The notes beneath the pieces were generated by a model that saw nothing but the letters and a program-made list of their open reading frames with translations, was not told where the DNA came from and made no database searches. A stretch of 64,000 nt of DNA. It comes from Victivallales bacterium (GTDB lineage: Bacteria > Verrucomicrobiota > Lentisphaeria > Oligosphaerales > Oligosphaeraceae). The stretch lies in NCBI GenBank assembly GCA_017535315.1, contig JAFXUD010000002.1:1-64000 (forward strand), in the 5' to 3' direction. Shown here one piece after another: positions 17,600 through 28,300 of the stretch (position 1 is its first letter; the number at the start of each line of letters is the position of its first letter). Position numbers and translations under genes: made by a program.

Positions 17600-18034
17600 A
17601 TGGCAAAGAAAAAGGTAGCTGAAGTACGTTTGCAGATACCTGCTGGGAACGCCAATCCTGCGCCGCCGGTCGGACCGGCACTGGGCCAGGCTGGTGTGAA
17701 CATCATGGAATTCTGCAAGCAGTTCAATGCGGCGACCAAGGCTAACCAGGGGCTCATTACACCCGTGGTTATCACCGTTTACCAGGACAAATCCTTCACG
17801 TTCATCACCAAATCTGCGCCTGCAGCCGTTCTGATCAAGAAGGCCGCCAACCTGGCTTCCGCAGCCAAAACGCCTGGTCGCGAAGTCGTTGGCAAAGTCA
17901 CACGCAAGGATTTGGAGCAAATCGCCGAAATCAAAAAGGCGGACATGAACTCAAGGACCCTGGAGGCGGCGGTTAGGGTTTTGGCCGGAACCGCGCGCAG
18001 CATGGGAATCGAGGTGGTCGATGAAGAGAAGTAA
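17600..18034 (+). CDS. rplK: 50S ribosomal protein L11
   Basis: A 144-residue L11 with the N-terminal proline-rich motif [12 protein letters not shown] and the C-terminal rRNA-binding domain. It forms the GTPase-associated centre with 23S rRNA and contacts the L10-L12 stalk. AGAGG lies before ATG 17600, and the frame open back to 17534 is not coding. Its last 14 bases overlap rplA, so the two are translationally coupled. Confidence 0.97.
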   Translation: MAKKKVAEVRLQIPAGNANPAPPVGPALGQAGVNIMEFCKQFNAATKANQGLITPVVITVYQDKSFTFITKSAPAAVLIKKAANLASAAKTPGREVVGKVTRKDLEQIAEIKKADMNSRTLEAAVRVLAGTARSMGIEVVDEEK

Positions 18035-18719
18035 ACTTTATCGTTCCCGGCTGGAAAAGGTTGACAGGACGAAGTTCTACAGCCTCGAAGAGGCAGTGGA
18101 GGTTCTGAAGTCGATGCCTTCATCCACCAAGTTTGACGAGACAGTGGAGGTCAGCTTCCGTCTCGGTATCGACCCGAAGCAAAGTGATCAGATGGTGCGT
18201 GGCGCCATGGTGCTTCCTCAGGGCACTGGCAAAGAGCAGCGCGTCGTCGTGGTTGCCGAGGGTGAATTCGCGCTCAGGGCCAAAGAGGCTGGAGCGGACG
18301 AAGTCGGTTATGAGGAACTGATTCAACGCATGAAAGGCGGCTGGTTGGACTTTGATGTTCTGATTGCAACACCTGCTGCTATGAAAGAAGTTAGGACTCT
18401 TGGTCGTGTCCTTGGCCCCCGTGGATTGATGCCCAATCCGAAGACGGGTACTGTCACGGAGGACGTGGCGGCTGCTGTCAAGGAGGCGAAGGCAGGGCGT
18501 GTGGAATACCGTTGCGACCGTGGCGGTTGTATCCATGTTCCCGCTGGCAAGTTGTCCTTCTCCAGTGACAGGATTCTTGAGAACCTGAAGGCTGTTTTGG
18601 CGACGATCCTGCGTGCTCGTCCCGCGGCGGCGAAAGGTGTCTATCTGAAGTCCTGGACCTTGAGCTCAACAATGAGTCCTGGCATTCGCCTGGATGCAAA
18701 AGTGGGGGCAAAGGCGTAA
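18021..18719 (+). CDS. rplA: 50S ribosomal protein L1
   Basis: A 232-residue L1, stalk protein near the E site and, in many bacteria, repressor of its own L11-L1 mRNA. The conserved block [15 protein letters not shown] is at about residues 129-143. The ATG lies inside rplK. Two bases separate its stop from rplJ. Confidence 0.97.
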   Translation: MKRSKLYRSRLEKVDRTKFYSLEEAVEVLKSMPSSTKFDETVEVSFRLGIDPKQSDQMVRGAMVLPQGTGKEQRVVVVAEGEFALRAKEAGADEVGYEELIQRMKGGWLDFDVLIATPAAMKEVRTLGRVLGPRGLMPNPKTGTVTEDVAAAVKEAKAGRVEYRCDRGGCIHVPAGKLSFSSDRILENLKAVLATILRARPAAAKGVYLKSWTLSSTMSPGIRLDAKVGAKA

Positions 18720-18721
18720 TC

Positions 18722-19264
18722 ATGAGAGCAGAAAAGAAACAAATGGTTGAGGAGCTGGCGGGCCTGATGAAGGACCGTGCGGTTGTCCTCATGAGTTACC
18801 AGGGCCTGAAGGCGAACGCGTTCAATGCGTTCCGTGCGAAGGTTGCGGGCGAGCAGGTGAACGGCAAGTGCCAGGTTGTCCAGAATACGCTGGTCAAGAA
18901 GGCAGCCGTCGAGCTGGGCTACAACGACTTGGCTGGAGCGGATTTGAATGGCGACACCGCGATGGTTTCTGGGCCCGACGCTGTTTCCCTGGTCAAGGCC
19001 GTGAAGGAGTTTGCGGCGGACAAGGAAAACTCGAAAGAGCACGTAAAGATTAAGCTGGCATTTGTCGAAGGTCAATTGCTGAATGCTGCTGATGCACTCG
19101 CCCTCGCGAACCTTCCTCCGAAGGAAGTCGTGCTGGCACAGTTGCTTGGCCTTATCCAGGCTCCTGCGTCAGGCATCGCACGTGCACTCAATGCCAAGGT
19201 GGCAAGCGTCCTGTATTTGTTGGATGCATACAGAAGTAAGTTAGAGAAAGAGCAGACTGCTTAA
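18722..19264 (+). CDS. rplJ: 50S ribosomal protein L10
   Basis: A 180-residue L10, which anchors L7/L12 dimers to the GTPase-associated centre. The N-terminal globular part starts MRAEKKQMVEELAGLM, and the C-terminal helix (about 155-180) is the L12-binding spine. It starts two bases after rplA, without the long leader that precedes rplJ in E. coli, so the usual L10 autoregulatory leader is absent here. Confidence 0.96.
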   Translation: MRAEKKQMVEELAGLMKDRAVVLMSYQGLKANAFNAFRAKVAGEQVNGKCQVVQNTLVKKAAVELGYNDLAGADLNGDTAMVSGPDAVSLVKAVKEFAADKENSKEHVKIKLAFVEGQLLNAADALALANLPPKEVVLAQLLGLIQAPASGIARALNAKVASVLYLLDAYRSKLEKEQTA

Positions 19265-19284
19265 ATAATTCGGAGAATTGAACA

Positions 19285-19692
19285 ATGTCAGACGAAATCA
19301 CTGTTGATGCGAAGATGGAGGAGTTTGTCTCCTACATTGAGAATTTGACCCTTTTGCAGGCCAGCAAGCTGGTGAAAGTCCTGGAAGAGCGCCTTGGCGT
19401 TAGCGCTGCCGCTCCTGTTGCTGTTGCCGCCGCCGCTCCTGGCGCCGCTGCTGCAGCCGCCCCTGCCGAGGAAGAGAAGACCGAGTTCGATGTCATCCTG
19501 GCTGGTTTTGACGCCGCCAAGAAGATTGGCATCATCAAGGTTGTCCGCGAGGTCACTGGTCTTGGTCTTGCTGAATCGAAGGCCCTGGTTGATGGAGCCC
19601 CGAAGCCTCTGAAGACTGGTATTGCCAAGGACGAGGCCAATGAGCTCAAGAAGAAACTTGAAGAGGCTGGCGCCAAGGTTGAAGTCAAATAA
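19285..19692 (+). CDS. rplL: 50S ribosomal protein L7/L12
   Basis: A 135-residue L7/L12. It has an N-terminal dimerisation helix pair, an Ala/Pro-rich hinge (about 40-65) and the C-terminal domain with EFDVIL and [25 protein letters not shown]. It recruits translational GTPases. CGGAG before the ATG is a good ribosome-binding site. A gene-free stretch of about 600 bases follows before rpoB. Confidence 0.97.
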   Translation: MSDEITVDAKMEEFVSYIENLTLLQASKLVKVLEERLGVSAAAPVAVAAAAPGAAAAAAPAEEEKTEFDVILAGFDAAKKIGIIKVVREVTGLGLAESKALVDGAPKPLKTGIAKDEANELKKKLEEAGAKVEVK

Positions 19693-20298
19693 TTTTGGCA
19701 TAGCGTCGTAAAGTGAGAAGGGTCGGGTTTTGTTCCCGTCCTGCATGGCAACTGGTCTGGTGGCATGAAGAGCCGATGGGTTTTGAATGTGCGCCAGATC
19801 AGGTGTCTTTTGTTTTGAAGAGATTATTGATGCCTGACTGGGCATCTGGCAGCCATGCGGAATTGTTTTTTATCTGCAAGTTGAGAAGGCTGCCGTAGGA
19901 AAACCAGTTGACGAGAAGTGTTCTAGCGCGTTCGAGGTGCAGGGAATGGCATGTACCTTGAGTAGTCGAGGAGCGAGCGCGGAATGACTTGAGACAGCAG
20001 CTGGTTTTGTGGTTTAGAGATTTGGAGTGGCCATTGAATGTCATTGTTCTTCCGAAATTAATTTCGAAGAGATTGTTTCCCTCCAAATTGTGTTCATGAA
20101 TTAGTTATTTTTCCCTAATAGTCATTATGCGTTTGGAAGCATTCTGCATATTGGGGTGTATCCTGTGCATGGCATAGATGTGCCGCGTGTGGGTGTTTTT
20201 CCTTTGGTCCAGGATGGGCAGTTGTGAGACTGCCCAATGATAATAAACGTATAGGGACAGTTGTAAAGCTTTCCCTCAAGAATTGGAACGGACAGATA
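19693..20298 (+). other. 606-base gene-free region between rplL and rpoB
   Basis: No convincing gene was found on either strand. The region has an imperfect palindrome at 20048-20070 (CGAAATTAATTTCG core) about 230 bases before rpoB, and several short inverted repeats, but no clear terminator or promoter. In other bacteria the rplL-rpoB spacer holds a partial terminator and an RNase III site that set the ratio of L12 to polymerase; a similar role here is inference only. Confidence 0.5.
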
Positions 20299-23200
20299 AT
20301 GAGTGAGCGTACAAATTTCGGCCGTCTGCCAGACGTCCTCCCGATTCCGGATCTAATAGAGATCCAGACGAAATCCTTTGAGGATTTCCTGCAGAAAGAC
20401 GTACCGCCAATGCAGCGCGAGTACAAGGGTTTCCAGGAAGTGCTGAAGGACACCTTTTCCGCTGATTGGAGCGAGAACAACACAGGTCTTGAGTTTGTCA
20501 GCTATGACCTGGAGGAACCCAAGGTTTCCTTGGTTGACTGCCTGAAGGATGGGGGAACCTACCAGGCTTCCCTCTTTGCGACATTCCGCCTGACTCTCCC
20601 AGGGCAGAAGGAGAGCAGGGAAGAGCGAATCCATATTGGTGAAATACCGATCATGAGTGAGCGTGGCTCCTTTGTCATCAATGGTGCCGAGCGTGTCATC
20701 GTAAGCCAGTTACACAGGTCTCCAGGCGTCTGCTTTGAGCGGACAAAGCATGCCAGTGGAAAGGATCTCTATTCTTATAAGATTGTCGCGGATCACGGCT
20801 CCTGGCTTGAAGTCCAGTATGACAACAACGGCCTGATGTGGATTTTCCTGGACAGGAAGCACCGCCGCCGCAAGTTCCTCATCAGCACCTTCCTGCGAGC
20901 CTTTGGCCTAAACACCGACCGTGAGCTTCTGGATGCGGTTTACCGCTGTTTTTATCACAGCCGTACAAGCCAGCGTATCACCAAGGACAAATATGGCCGC
21001 ACGCGTCTCATGCCGATGTTTGCGGAGCCAGGCGTCAATCCCACGGATGCTGAAAACGCCGTGTTAAAGGACTACAAGGAGCCGCTTCCCCGCTGGCTGG
21101 GTGTTGCGGACATGCCTATTGAAGAGCTGCTGGAGATGGACAACAACGAGCTGGCTCATGTTTATACGGCTGAACCTGTGCTTGATCCCAATGATGCCAA
21201 GACGAAAATCATCGAGGAGCTGACTCCCCTGACGGAGAGGGCGCTTCTGGATGCGCAGGATGCGGGCGTCGAGACTATCGCTGCCGTTGACACGCATGGT
21301 TTGGGCGACACCTTCATCAACTGCATCATCAAGGAGCATCGTGAGCCGATGGACATCTTCACGGCAGACGATGCACGCAAGGACATCTATCGGAAACTTC
21401 GTCCCCAGGACACCCCGAGCGAAGCCTCTGCGAAGACCCTTTTCTTCCGTCAGTTCGAGGATATCAAGCACTATGATCTGGGGCGCGTGGGGCGCTATCG
21501 CATATTCAAGAGGCTGGGTCAGTCGCCAGTCGCTGACATTGAGTTCCTCATGAGCGACGAAGAGAAGCTGACCCGCGAGAAGAACGGCAAAGTCACCTTT
21601 GACGGTGTGAAGAATGCCATTCGCATCTTCTCCAAGCTGATTGAAGAGTTTAACGAGGATGTTGAGAAACTGGATGAGGACCAGCACATTCTTCGTACGA
21701 TGTTTGCCTCCCCTGAAGAGGGCATGGCCGATTTGATCCGTCCTTTGGAGGATGGCAAGCTGGAGAATCCTGAACTGGTTCGCAGTGTGCTTTCCATCTT
21801 TGCGAGGAACAACTATGCCAAGTTCCTGACCGAAGCCGACATGGACGAAATCATCGATGAGCCTGGCGGCGTGCTGAGCGTCTTCCTGACCAAATACATG
21901 GATGCGGCCAAGGAGAGCATCAAAAAGGCCTGTGCGAAGATTGGCATTGGCACTGAGCCATCCGATTCAAAGAAGTCAGACAAGGCGTACAAGGGCGAGG
22001 AGGCTATTCTGAAGGCTATTGGCGACGCACTGGAGAACTTTACATCCAGTACGGTTGAAGAACATGCTGTGTTCCTGCGCAATCCATTGAAGCCTGTGAG
22101 CAGCAGGAAACAGAATGCCAAGATAATGGACGGCATCAATCTGGTGACCCGCGAGTTGGTCAAAGAGATCATCAAACAGGTCATTTTCCAGGTTCAGGAT
22201 TTCATCAAAGGGCGCCGTTATCTGACCAAGCAGGACATTGCCTCAGCCACGGCCTATATGATGCGCCTGAAGAACGACTGCTGCATTGTGGATGACATCG
22301 ACCATCTGGGTCGCCGCCGCGTGAGGACAATTGGCGAGTTGCTTCAGAACCAGTGCCGCGTTGGACTGGCGAGAATGATGAGTGCCTTCCGCGAAAAGCT
22401 GAATGGCCCAGAAGGCGGAAACATGAATCCCGACAATGTGACGATAGCCAAGTTCATCAACCCGAAGCCGCTGGCGGGGGTCATCCGCGATTTCTTTGGC
22501 CGCAACCAGCTGAGCCAGTTCATGGACCAGACGAATGCTTTGGCAGAACTGACCAACAAGCGCCGTCTGAGCGCGTTGGGGCCTGGTGGATTGACGCGTG
22601 AACGCGCGGGATTTGAAGTCCGCGACGTTCATTCAAGCCATTATGGCCGTGTCTGTCCTATCGAGACGCCTGAAGGTCCGAACATCGGTCTTATCTCTTC
22701 TTTGGCATTGTATGCCAAGCTGGATGAGTTCGGTTTCATTAACACGCCATATCGCCGTGTTGAAAACAGCACGGTTTCGAATGTGATTGACTATTTGACA
22801 GCGGACCGTGAAGAGGACTTCGTCATTGCCCAGGCTAACGCGGCGCAGGACAGCAAAGGTAAGTTTACCGAGCAGTATGTTCTGGTCCGTGAAAAGGGTG
22901 AATCCGCCGAGGTGCCGAAGGAGAGGGTTAATTACATCGACGTTTCTCCCAAGCAGCTTATCAGCGCGGCGGCTGGTCTGATTCCCTTCCTTGAGCACGA
23001 CGACGCAAACCGCGCGCTTATGGGTTCCAACATGCAGAGGCAGGCGGTTCCGTTGCTGGAGGCTGAGCGTCCCTATGTGGGCACTGGTCTTGAGGAGCCT
23101 GTTGCCCGCTACTCTCGAGCATCGCTTTCTGCCGTGGAGGATGGCATTGTTGCCTCCGCCGATGCGCAGCGCATCGTCATCACCAAGGACGGCAAGGAGC

Positions 23201-25014
23201 CTGGCAAGACGGATTATCCTGAAAGTGTCCATGTCTATGACTTGTACAAGTTCCTGCGTTCCAATGCATCGACTTTGGTGAACCAGCATCCGATTGTGAA
23301 GCGCGGGCAGGCGGTGAAAAAGGATCAGCCCATTGCGGACGGCGCCTCGACCGACCAGGGCGAGCTTTCGTTGGGCCGTAACGTGATGGTTGCATTCATG
23401 TCATGGCATGGATATAACTTTGAGGATGCCATCATCATCAGTGAACGGCTGGTTGCCAATGATGTTTATACCAGCATTCATGTCAGTCTGCAGGATGTCA
23501 CAGCCCGTGACACCAAGATCGGTCCTGAGGAGATTACGCGCGACATTCCGAATGTCAGCGAGGATTCACTTCGCAACCTCGATTCCGAGGGAATTGTTCG
23601 TGTTGGCGCCGAGGTGAAGGCTGGCGATGTTCTGGTGGGTAAGATCACGCCGAAGAACGAGACGGATCTGGCACCCGAGGAGCGTCTTTTGAAGGCCATC
23701 TTCGGTGAGAAGGCGGCGGATGTCAAGGACAGTTCTCTGCTGGTGCCAGGCGGTCTTTCAGGTATCGTCATGGATGTTCGCGTTGATCGCAAGGCAGACA
23801 CGCAGAAGGGCAATTCCAGTGGCAGCGACAACATGAAGACGTTGCTGAAGGAGACTAATGCCAGCTATGACGCGAAGGCGGAAAGCATCATCTCGAACAT
23901 GCTTCAGCAGTTGTGCCCGCATTTCCTGGGCAAGAAGATTCCTTGCAACATCAAGCGCATCATCGCTGGTGAAGAAGAGGTCATCATTGAGGCCGACCGC
24001 AAGATTACCAAGACCATGCTGACCAAGCTGGCCAAGAACTACGATTCGTTCACGATGCGGGATTGCGAGGAAAAGACCAAAATCGAAGAGATTGTCAAGC
24101 CATTGCGCCTCCAGCTGCGGGACAACGAGCAGTGCCGCAAGGAGGAGATTGCCCTGATCGAACAGGGGCATGGCGGAGAGATCGGCAAAGTTCGCGGCGT
24201 CAAGGTCTATATTGCCAGCAAGCGCAAGATTTCCGTTGGCGACAAGATGGCTGGACGCCATGGAAACAAGGGTATCGTCGCCAAGATAGTGCCTGTCGAG
24301 GATATGCCGTTCATGGCGGATGGCACGCCCGTTGACATCATTCTGAATCCACTGGGTGTTCCTTCTCGAATGAACATTGGGCAGGTCTTTGAGACACATG
24401 TCGGCTGGGCGGCCAAGATTCTCGGGCTGACCGTGGCGACGCCTGTGTTTGACGGTATCCAGGAAAGCAAGATTCTGGAGATGCTCGAAGAGGCCAGGAA
24501 GGTCAAGGTCGAAGAGCAGGGCTGGAAGATTGACAAGGAGGGCCATGTCCGTGATGAAGAAGGACGCAATCGCGATGATTGCTTTGTCGGCAAGGACGGC
24601 AAGGTTCGGCTCTTTGATGGCCGCACGGGTGATCCCTTCGCGCAGAAGATCATGGTTGGCCAGATTTACATGCTGAAGCTGGACCACTTGGTTGCAAACA
24701 AGATCCACGCGCGTGCCGTTGGTTCTTATTCGCTGGTTACCCAGCAGCCTCTGGGAGGCAAGGCCCAACACGGTGGACAGCGTTTCGGCGAAATGGAAGT
24801 CTGGGCGCTGGAGGCATACGGTGCAGCCTATACGCTACAGGAAATGCTGACCGTCAAGTCCGACGATACCAAGGGTCGCACTGAGATGTACGAGTCCATC
24901 ATGAAGGGCAACAATACATTGAAGGCGGGACGCCCAGAATCGTTCAACGTTCTCATGAACGAAATGAAGAGTCTGTGTCTGGACATCAAGCTCCACCAGA
25001 ACAAGAACGACTGA
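20299..25014 (+). CDS. rpoB: RNA polymerase beta subunit
   Basis: A 1571-residue beta subunit, longer than E. coli's 1342, with extra sequence in the N-terminal half. Hallmarks: SPGVCFERT, the rifampicin-region block QLSQFMDQTNALAELTN and RRLSALGPGGL, CPIETPEGPNIGLI, GDKMAGRHGNKG and PLGGKAQHGGQRFGEMEVWALEAYGAA. The residue equal to E. coli His526 is Asn (residue 753) and Pro520 is Ala, see findings. The frame is open back to 20224, but ATG 20299 (MSERTNFGRLPDVLPIPDLIEIQ) matches the usual beginning. The ribosome-binding site is weak (GGA at about 20287). rpoC follows after 295 bases holding a mobile element, unlike the close rpoB-rpoC spacing in most bacteria. Confidence 0.97.
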   Translation: MSERTNFGRLPDVLPIPDLIEIQTKSFEDFLQKDVPPMQREYKGFQEVLKDTFSADWSENNTGLEFVSYDLEEPKVSLVDCLKDGGTYQASLFATFRLTLPGQKESREERIHIGEIPIMSERGSFVINGAERVIVSQLHRSPGVCFERTKHASGKDLYSYKIVADHGSWLEVQYDNNGLMWIFLDRKHRRRKFLISTFLRAFGLNTDRELLDAVYRCFYHSRTSQRITKDKYGRTRLMPMFAEPGVNPTDAENAVLKDYKEPLPRWLGVADMPIEELLEMDNNELAHVYTAEPVLDPNDAKTKIIEELTPLTERALLDAQDAGVETIAAVDTHGLGDTFINCIIKEHREPMDIFTADDARKDIYRKLRPQDTPSEASAKTLFFRQFEDIKHYDLGRVGRYRIFKRLGQSPVADIEFLMSDEEKLTREKNGKVTFDGVKNAIRIFSKLIEEFNEDVEKLDEDQHILRTMFASPEEGMADLIRPLEDGKLENPELVRSVLSIFARNNYAKFLTEADMDEIIDEPGGVLSVFLTKYMDAAKESIKKACAKIGIGTEPSDSKKSDKAYKGEEAILKAIGDALENFTSSTVEEHAVFLRNPLKPVSSRKQNAKIMDGINLVTRELVKEIIKQVIFQVQDFIKGRRYLTKQDIASATAYMMRLKNDCCIVDDIDHLGRRRVRTIGELLQNQCRVGLARMMSAFREKLNGPEGGNMNPDNVTIAKFINPKPLAGVIRDFFGRNQLSQFMDQTNALAELTNKRRLSALGPGGLTRERAGFEVRDVHSSHYGRVCPIETPEGPNIGLISSLALYAKLDEFGFINTPYRRVENSTVSNVIDYLTADREEDFVIAQANAAQDSKGKFTEQYVLVREKGESAEVPKERVNYIDVSPKQLISAAAGLIPFLEHDDANRALMGSNMQRQAVPLLEAERPYVGTGLEEPVARYSRASLSAVEDGIVASADAQRIVITKDGKEPGKTDYPESVHVYDLYKFLRSNASTLVNQHPIVKRGQAVKKDQPIADGASTDQGELSLGRNVMVAFMSWHGYNFEDAIIISERLVANDVYTSIHVSLQDVTARDTKIGPEEITRDIPNVSEDSLRNLDSEGIVRVGAEVKAGDVLVGKITPKNETDLAPEERLLKAIFGEKAADVKDSSLLVPGGLSGIVMDVRVDRKADTQKGNSSGSDNMKTLLKETNASYDAKAESIISNMLQQLCPHFLGKKIPCNIKRIIAGEEEVIIEADRKITKTMLTKLAKNYDSFTMRDCEEKTKIEEIVKPLRLQLRDNEQCRKEEIALIEQGHGGEIGKVRGVKVYIASKRKISVGDKMAGRHGNKGIVAKIVPVEDMPFMADGTPVDIILNPLGVPSRMNIGQVFETHVGWAAKILGLTVATPVFDGIQESKILEMLEEARKVKVEEQGWKIDKEGHVRDEEGRNRDDCFVGKDGKVRLFDGRTGDPFAQKIMVGQIYMLKLDHLVANKIHARAVGSYSLVTQQPLGGKAQHGGQRFGEMEVWALEAYGAAYTLQEMLTVKSDDTKGRTEMYESIMKGNNTLKAGRPESFNVLMNEMKSLCLDIKLHQNKND

Positions 25015-25031
25015 GTCTGCGGGTTAGGAGG

Positions 25032-25050
25032 TGGCGGAGTATCTCCGCCA
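25032..25050 (+). other. Hairpin after rpoB
   Basis: TGGCGGAG and CTCCGCCA form an 8-bp stem with a three-base loop 18 bases after the rpoB stop, without a T-run. A second pair, CCCGCCA at about 25070 and TGGCGGG at about 25111, is nearby. These may be processing or stabilising structures. Confidence 0.5.
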
Positions 25051-25131
25051 AGCCGTGAGGAAAGAATTGCCCGCCAGTGGGAAATGGATATGAACACATC
25101 CAAAACCTGGTGGCGGGTGGAATAAAAAATA

Positions 25132-25285
25132 GAGGTAATTTCAAAACTATCATCGAAATGCACGTTGACATGAACACATTGGCGTTGGCAACGCCTCTCG
25201 CCGCACGAAAGTGCGGCTTCGAGCCGTTGCCTTAGCCACTGCGCCCATCTCTTAGCGCATTTTGTGCTATTTTTGAAATTACCTC
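25132..25285. mobile_element. MITE copy A (full length, rpoB-rpoC spacer)
   Basis: A 154-base element with imperfect terminal inverted repeats of about 31 bases (GAGGTAATTTCAAAA...), internal hairpins GGCGTTGGCAACGCC and GCCGCACGAAAGTGCGGC, and no coding capacity. It is flanked by the 4-bp duplication AATA (25128-25131 and 25286-25289). It is the same length as copy B and closely similar. Confidence 0.9.
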
Positions 25286-25309
25286 AATAAAAAAATGGAG
25301 GGCTGTACT

Positions 25310-28300
25310 TTGGACAGCACTAGCATCAAAAGTTTAGTTGGCAATGATCCGTTGAGCAATGACCAGATCAGTGAGGCCAACTGCGTGACCATCGGCATCG
25401 CATCCCCCGAGACCATCCGTTCTTGGAGCAAAGGGGAAGTCAAGACACCCGAGACCATCAACTACCGTACATACAAGCCTGAAAAGGGTGGTCTCTTCTG
25501 CGAGAAGATTTTCGGGCCAGTCCATGACTGGGAATGTGCCTGCGGAAAATACAAGCGTGTCAAGCATAAGGGCGTGACCTGTGACCGTTGCGGCGTCGAG
25601 GTCACTCTCTCCCGTGTCCGCCGTGAACGTATGGGGCACCTGGACCTGGCGGTTCCCGTCTCCCATGTCTGGTTCTACAAGGTTCTGCCTGGCCAGATGG
25701 CTCTTCTTCTGGACATCAGCCAGAACATTTTGGACAAGGTCATCTACTACGAAGGCTGGATTGTCATCGACAAGGGGGAAACCTCCTTGGAGAACAACCA
25801 GCTTCTCACCGATGACGAATACACCTTCTATCGCAGCCAGTTCGGCGAATCATTTAAGGCGGGAATGGGTGCGGAGGCCATTGAGGAGCTTCTGAAGCGT
25901 CTCGACCTGCCGAAGCTGAAGGAGGAGCTTTCCGAGGAGCTCAAGCAGGACAACGCCAAGAGCAAGGCCAAGCGCAAAAAGCTGGTCAAGCGCGTGCGTC
26001 TTGTTGAAGGGTTGCTTGAAAACAAGATGAAGCCCGAATGGATGATTCTGCATGTCCTGCCAGTCATTCCACCTGATCTGCGTCCTCTGGTTCCGTTGGA
26101 GGGTGGTCGCTTTGCAACATCCGACCTGAACGACCTCTATAGGCGTGTTATCAACCGCAACAATCGTCTGAAGAACTTGCTGAGTCAGCAAACTCCAGAG
26201 GTCATCATCCGCAATGAGAAGCGCATGTTGCAGGAGGCTGTCGATGCCCTGCTGGACAATGGGCGCCACGGTCGTGCTGTCACAGGCACTGGCAACCGCG
26301 AGCTGAAGTCCCTGACGGCCATGCTGAAAGGTAAGCAGGGGCGTTTCCGCCAGAACCTGCTCGGCAAGCGTGTTGACTACTCTGGCCGTTCCGTCATCGT
26401 TGTGGGCCCCGAGCTTCGCATCAATCAGTGCGGTCTTCCCAAGACCATGGCTTTGGTTTTGTTCGAGCCGTTTATCATGCAGAAGCTGAAGGAGCGGGGG
26501 TTTGTCAAGACTGTTCGCAATGCCAAGAAATGGATTGAGGAAGGCCGCAAAGAGGTTTGGGACATCCTGGACCAGGTCATCAAGGGGCATCCCATCCTGC
26601 TGAACCGCGCTCCCACGCTTCACCGCCTCAGTATCCAGGCGTTTGACCCCATCCTCATCGAGGGTCAGGCCATCCGACTGCATCCGCTGGTCTGCACGGC
26701 GTTCAACGCCGACTTCGATGGTGACCAGATGGCTGTGCACGTGCCTCTTTCCAATGAGGCGCAGCTGGAGGCAAAGCTGCTGATGCTTTCCCCGAACAAC
26801 ATTTTCTCGCCTGCCAGCGGCAAGCCTATCACGACGCCGTCGCAGGATATCACTCTGGGCGTCTATTATCTCTGCTATGAGGACAAGCGGAAGCGTGCCG
26901 CGTTTGAGGCGACTCCCCACCATGAGCAGAAATACTACAATGACATTGCCGAGGTTCTGCTGGCCAAGGAGGTTGGCAGCATTCAGATGCATGACTTCTT
27001 CAACCTTCGCAACCCCTTCTATGGACAGGATACCATCTGGGGCAAGGAGACCAAGGACGACGAGTTCATCGTGACCACCTGCGGTCGCTGCATCTTCAGT
27101 GAAATCTGGCCGCCGCGCATGGGTTTCTTCAACGCTCCTGCTGGCAAGAAGGAGCTGGGCGCCATGATCAAGAGCTGCTACGAGAACATCGGTCGAACCG
27201 AACTCATCCAGGTTCTTGACAAGCTGAAGGACTTGGGATATGAATATGCCACATGGGCAGGCTTCTCCATCGGTATCCAAGACATGATTGTCCCGCCCGA
27301 CAAGAAGGACATCATCGCCGCTGCGCAGAAGGAGATTGAGAGCATCCGCGACAGACGTAACAAGGGTCTGCTTTCCGAGGCGGAACGCTACAACATGAGC
27401 ATTGACGTGTGGTCCAAGGCGAACAGCCAGCTTGCAGACGAGCTGGAAGGATCCAAGGAGAAGCCCAGCGTGCTGCTGGAGAACCTTGGACGCGAGGAGA
27501 TCAACCCTGTCTATGCCATGTTGAACTCTGGCGCACGAGGCAGTAAGGACCAGATCCGCCAGCTGGCGGGAATGCGCGGACTGATGGCGAAGCCGTCAGG
27601 ACAGATCATCGAAAACCCGATTATCGCAAACTTCCGCGAGGGGCTCACCGTTCTAGAATACTTCATCTCCAGCCACGGTGCACGAAAAGGTTTGGCGGAC
27701 ACTGCTCTGAAGACAGCTGACTCAGGTTATATGACGCGGCGTCTGGTTGACGTGGCGCATGATGTGATTTGCGTGGAAGAGGACTGCGGTACCGTCAACG
27801 GCACCTGGCTTGAAAGTAGCAGTTCAAAGGACGAGGACAGAAAAGTCCTGGCTGACCGTATCAGCGGACGTTTCAGCGTGGATGAAATCGTTGACCCGAA
27901 GACTGGCGAGACGCTGGTCGATGTGGGAGGCGAAATCACAGCCAAGATAGCAAAGCGCATCGTGGATGCGGGCATTACCCGTGTTCATATCCGCTCGGTT
28001 CTGACCTGCGAAAGCGACCACGGCATCTGCGCCAAGTGCTACGGGCGCAACCTGGCGACTGGTGGAATGCCTGATGTCGGTGACCCGCTGGGCATCATCG
28101 CGGCGCAGTCCATCGGTGAACCAGGTACGCAGCTTACCATGAGAACCTTCCACGTCGGCGGTACCGCATCCGCCAGTGAAGACAAGACCTTCTATGAAGC
28201 GCAGCATAACGGTATCATCCGCATCACCGATGTGGTGCCTGTCAAGACGCGCGAAGGCAAGTATGTCGTCACATCCAAGAGCGGCAAGATTGTCATTGAG

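Noticed and set aside
19693-20298. A hidden small gene or RNA in the rplL-rpoB gap
   Set aside because: Short frames lack ribosome-binding sites and codon bias, and I saw no known RNA fold.
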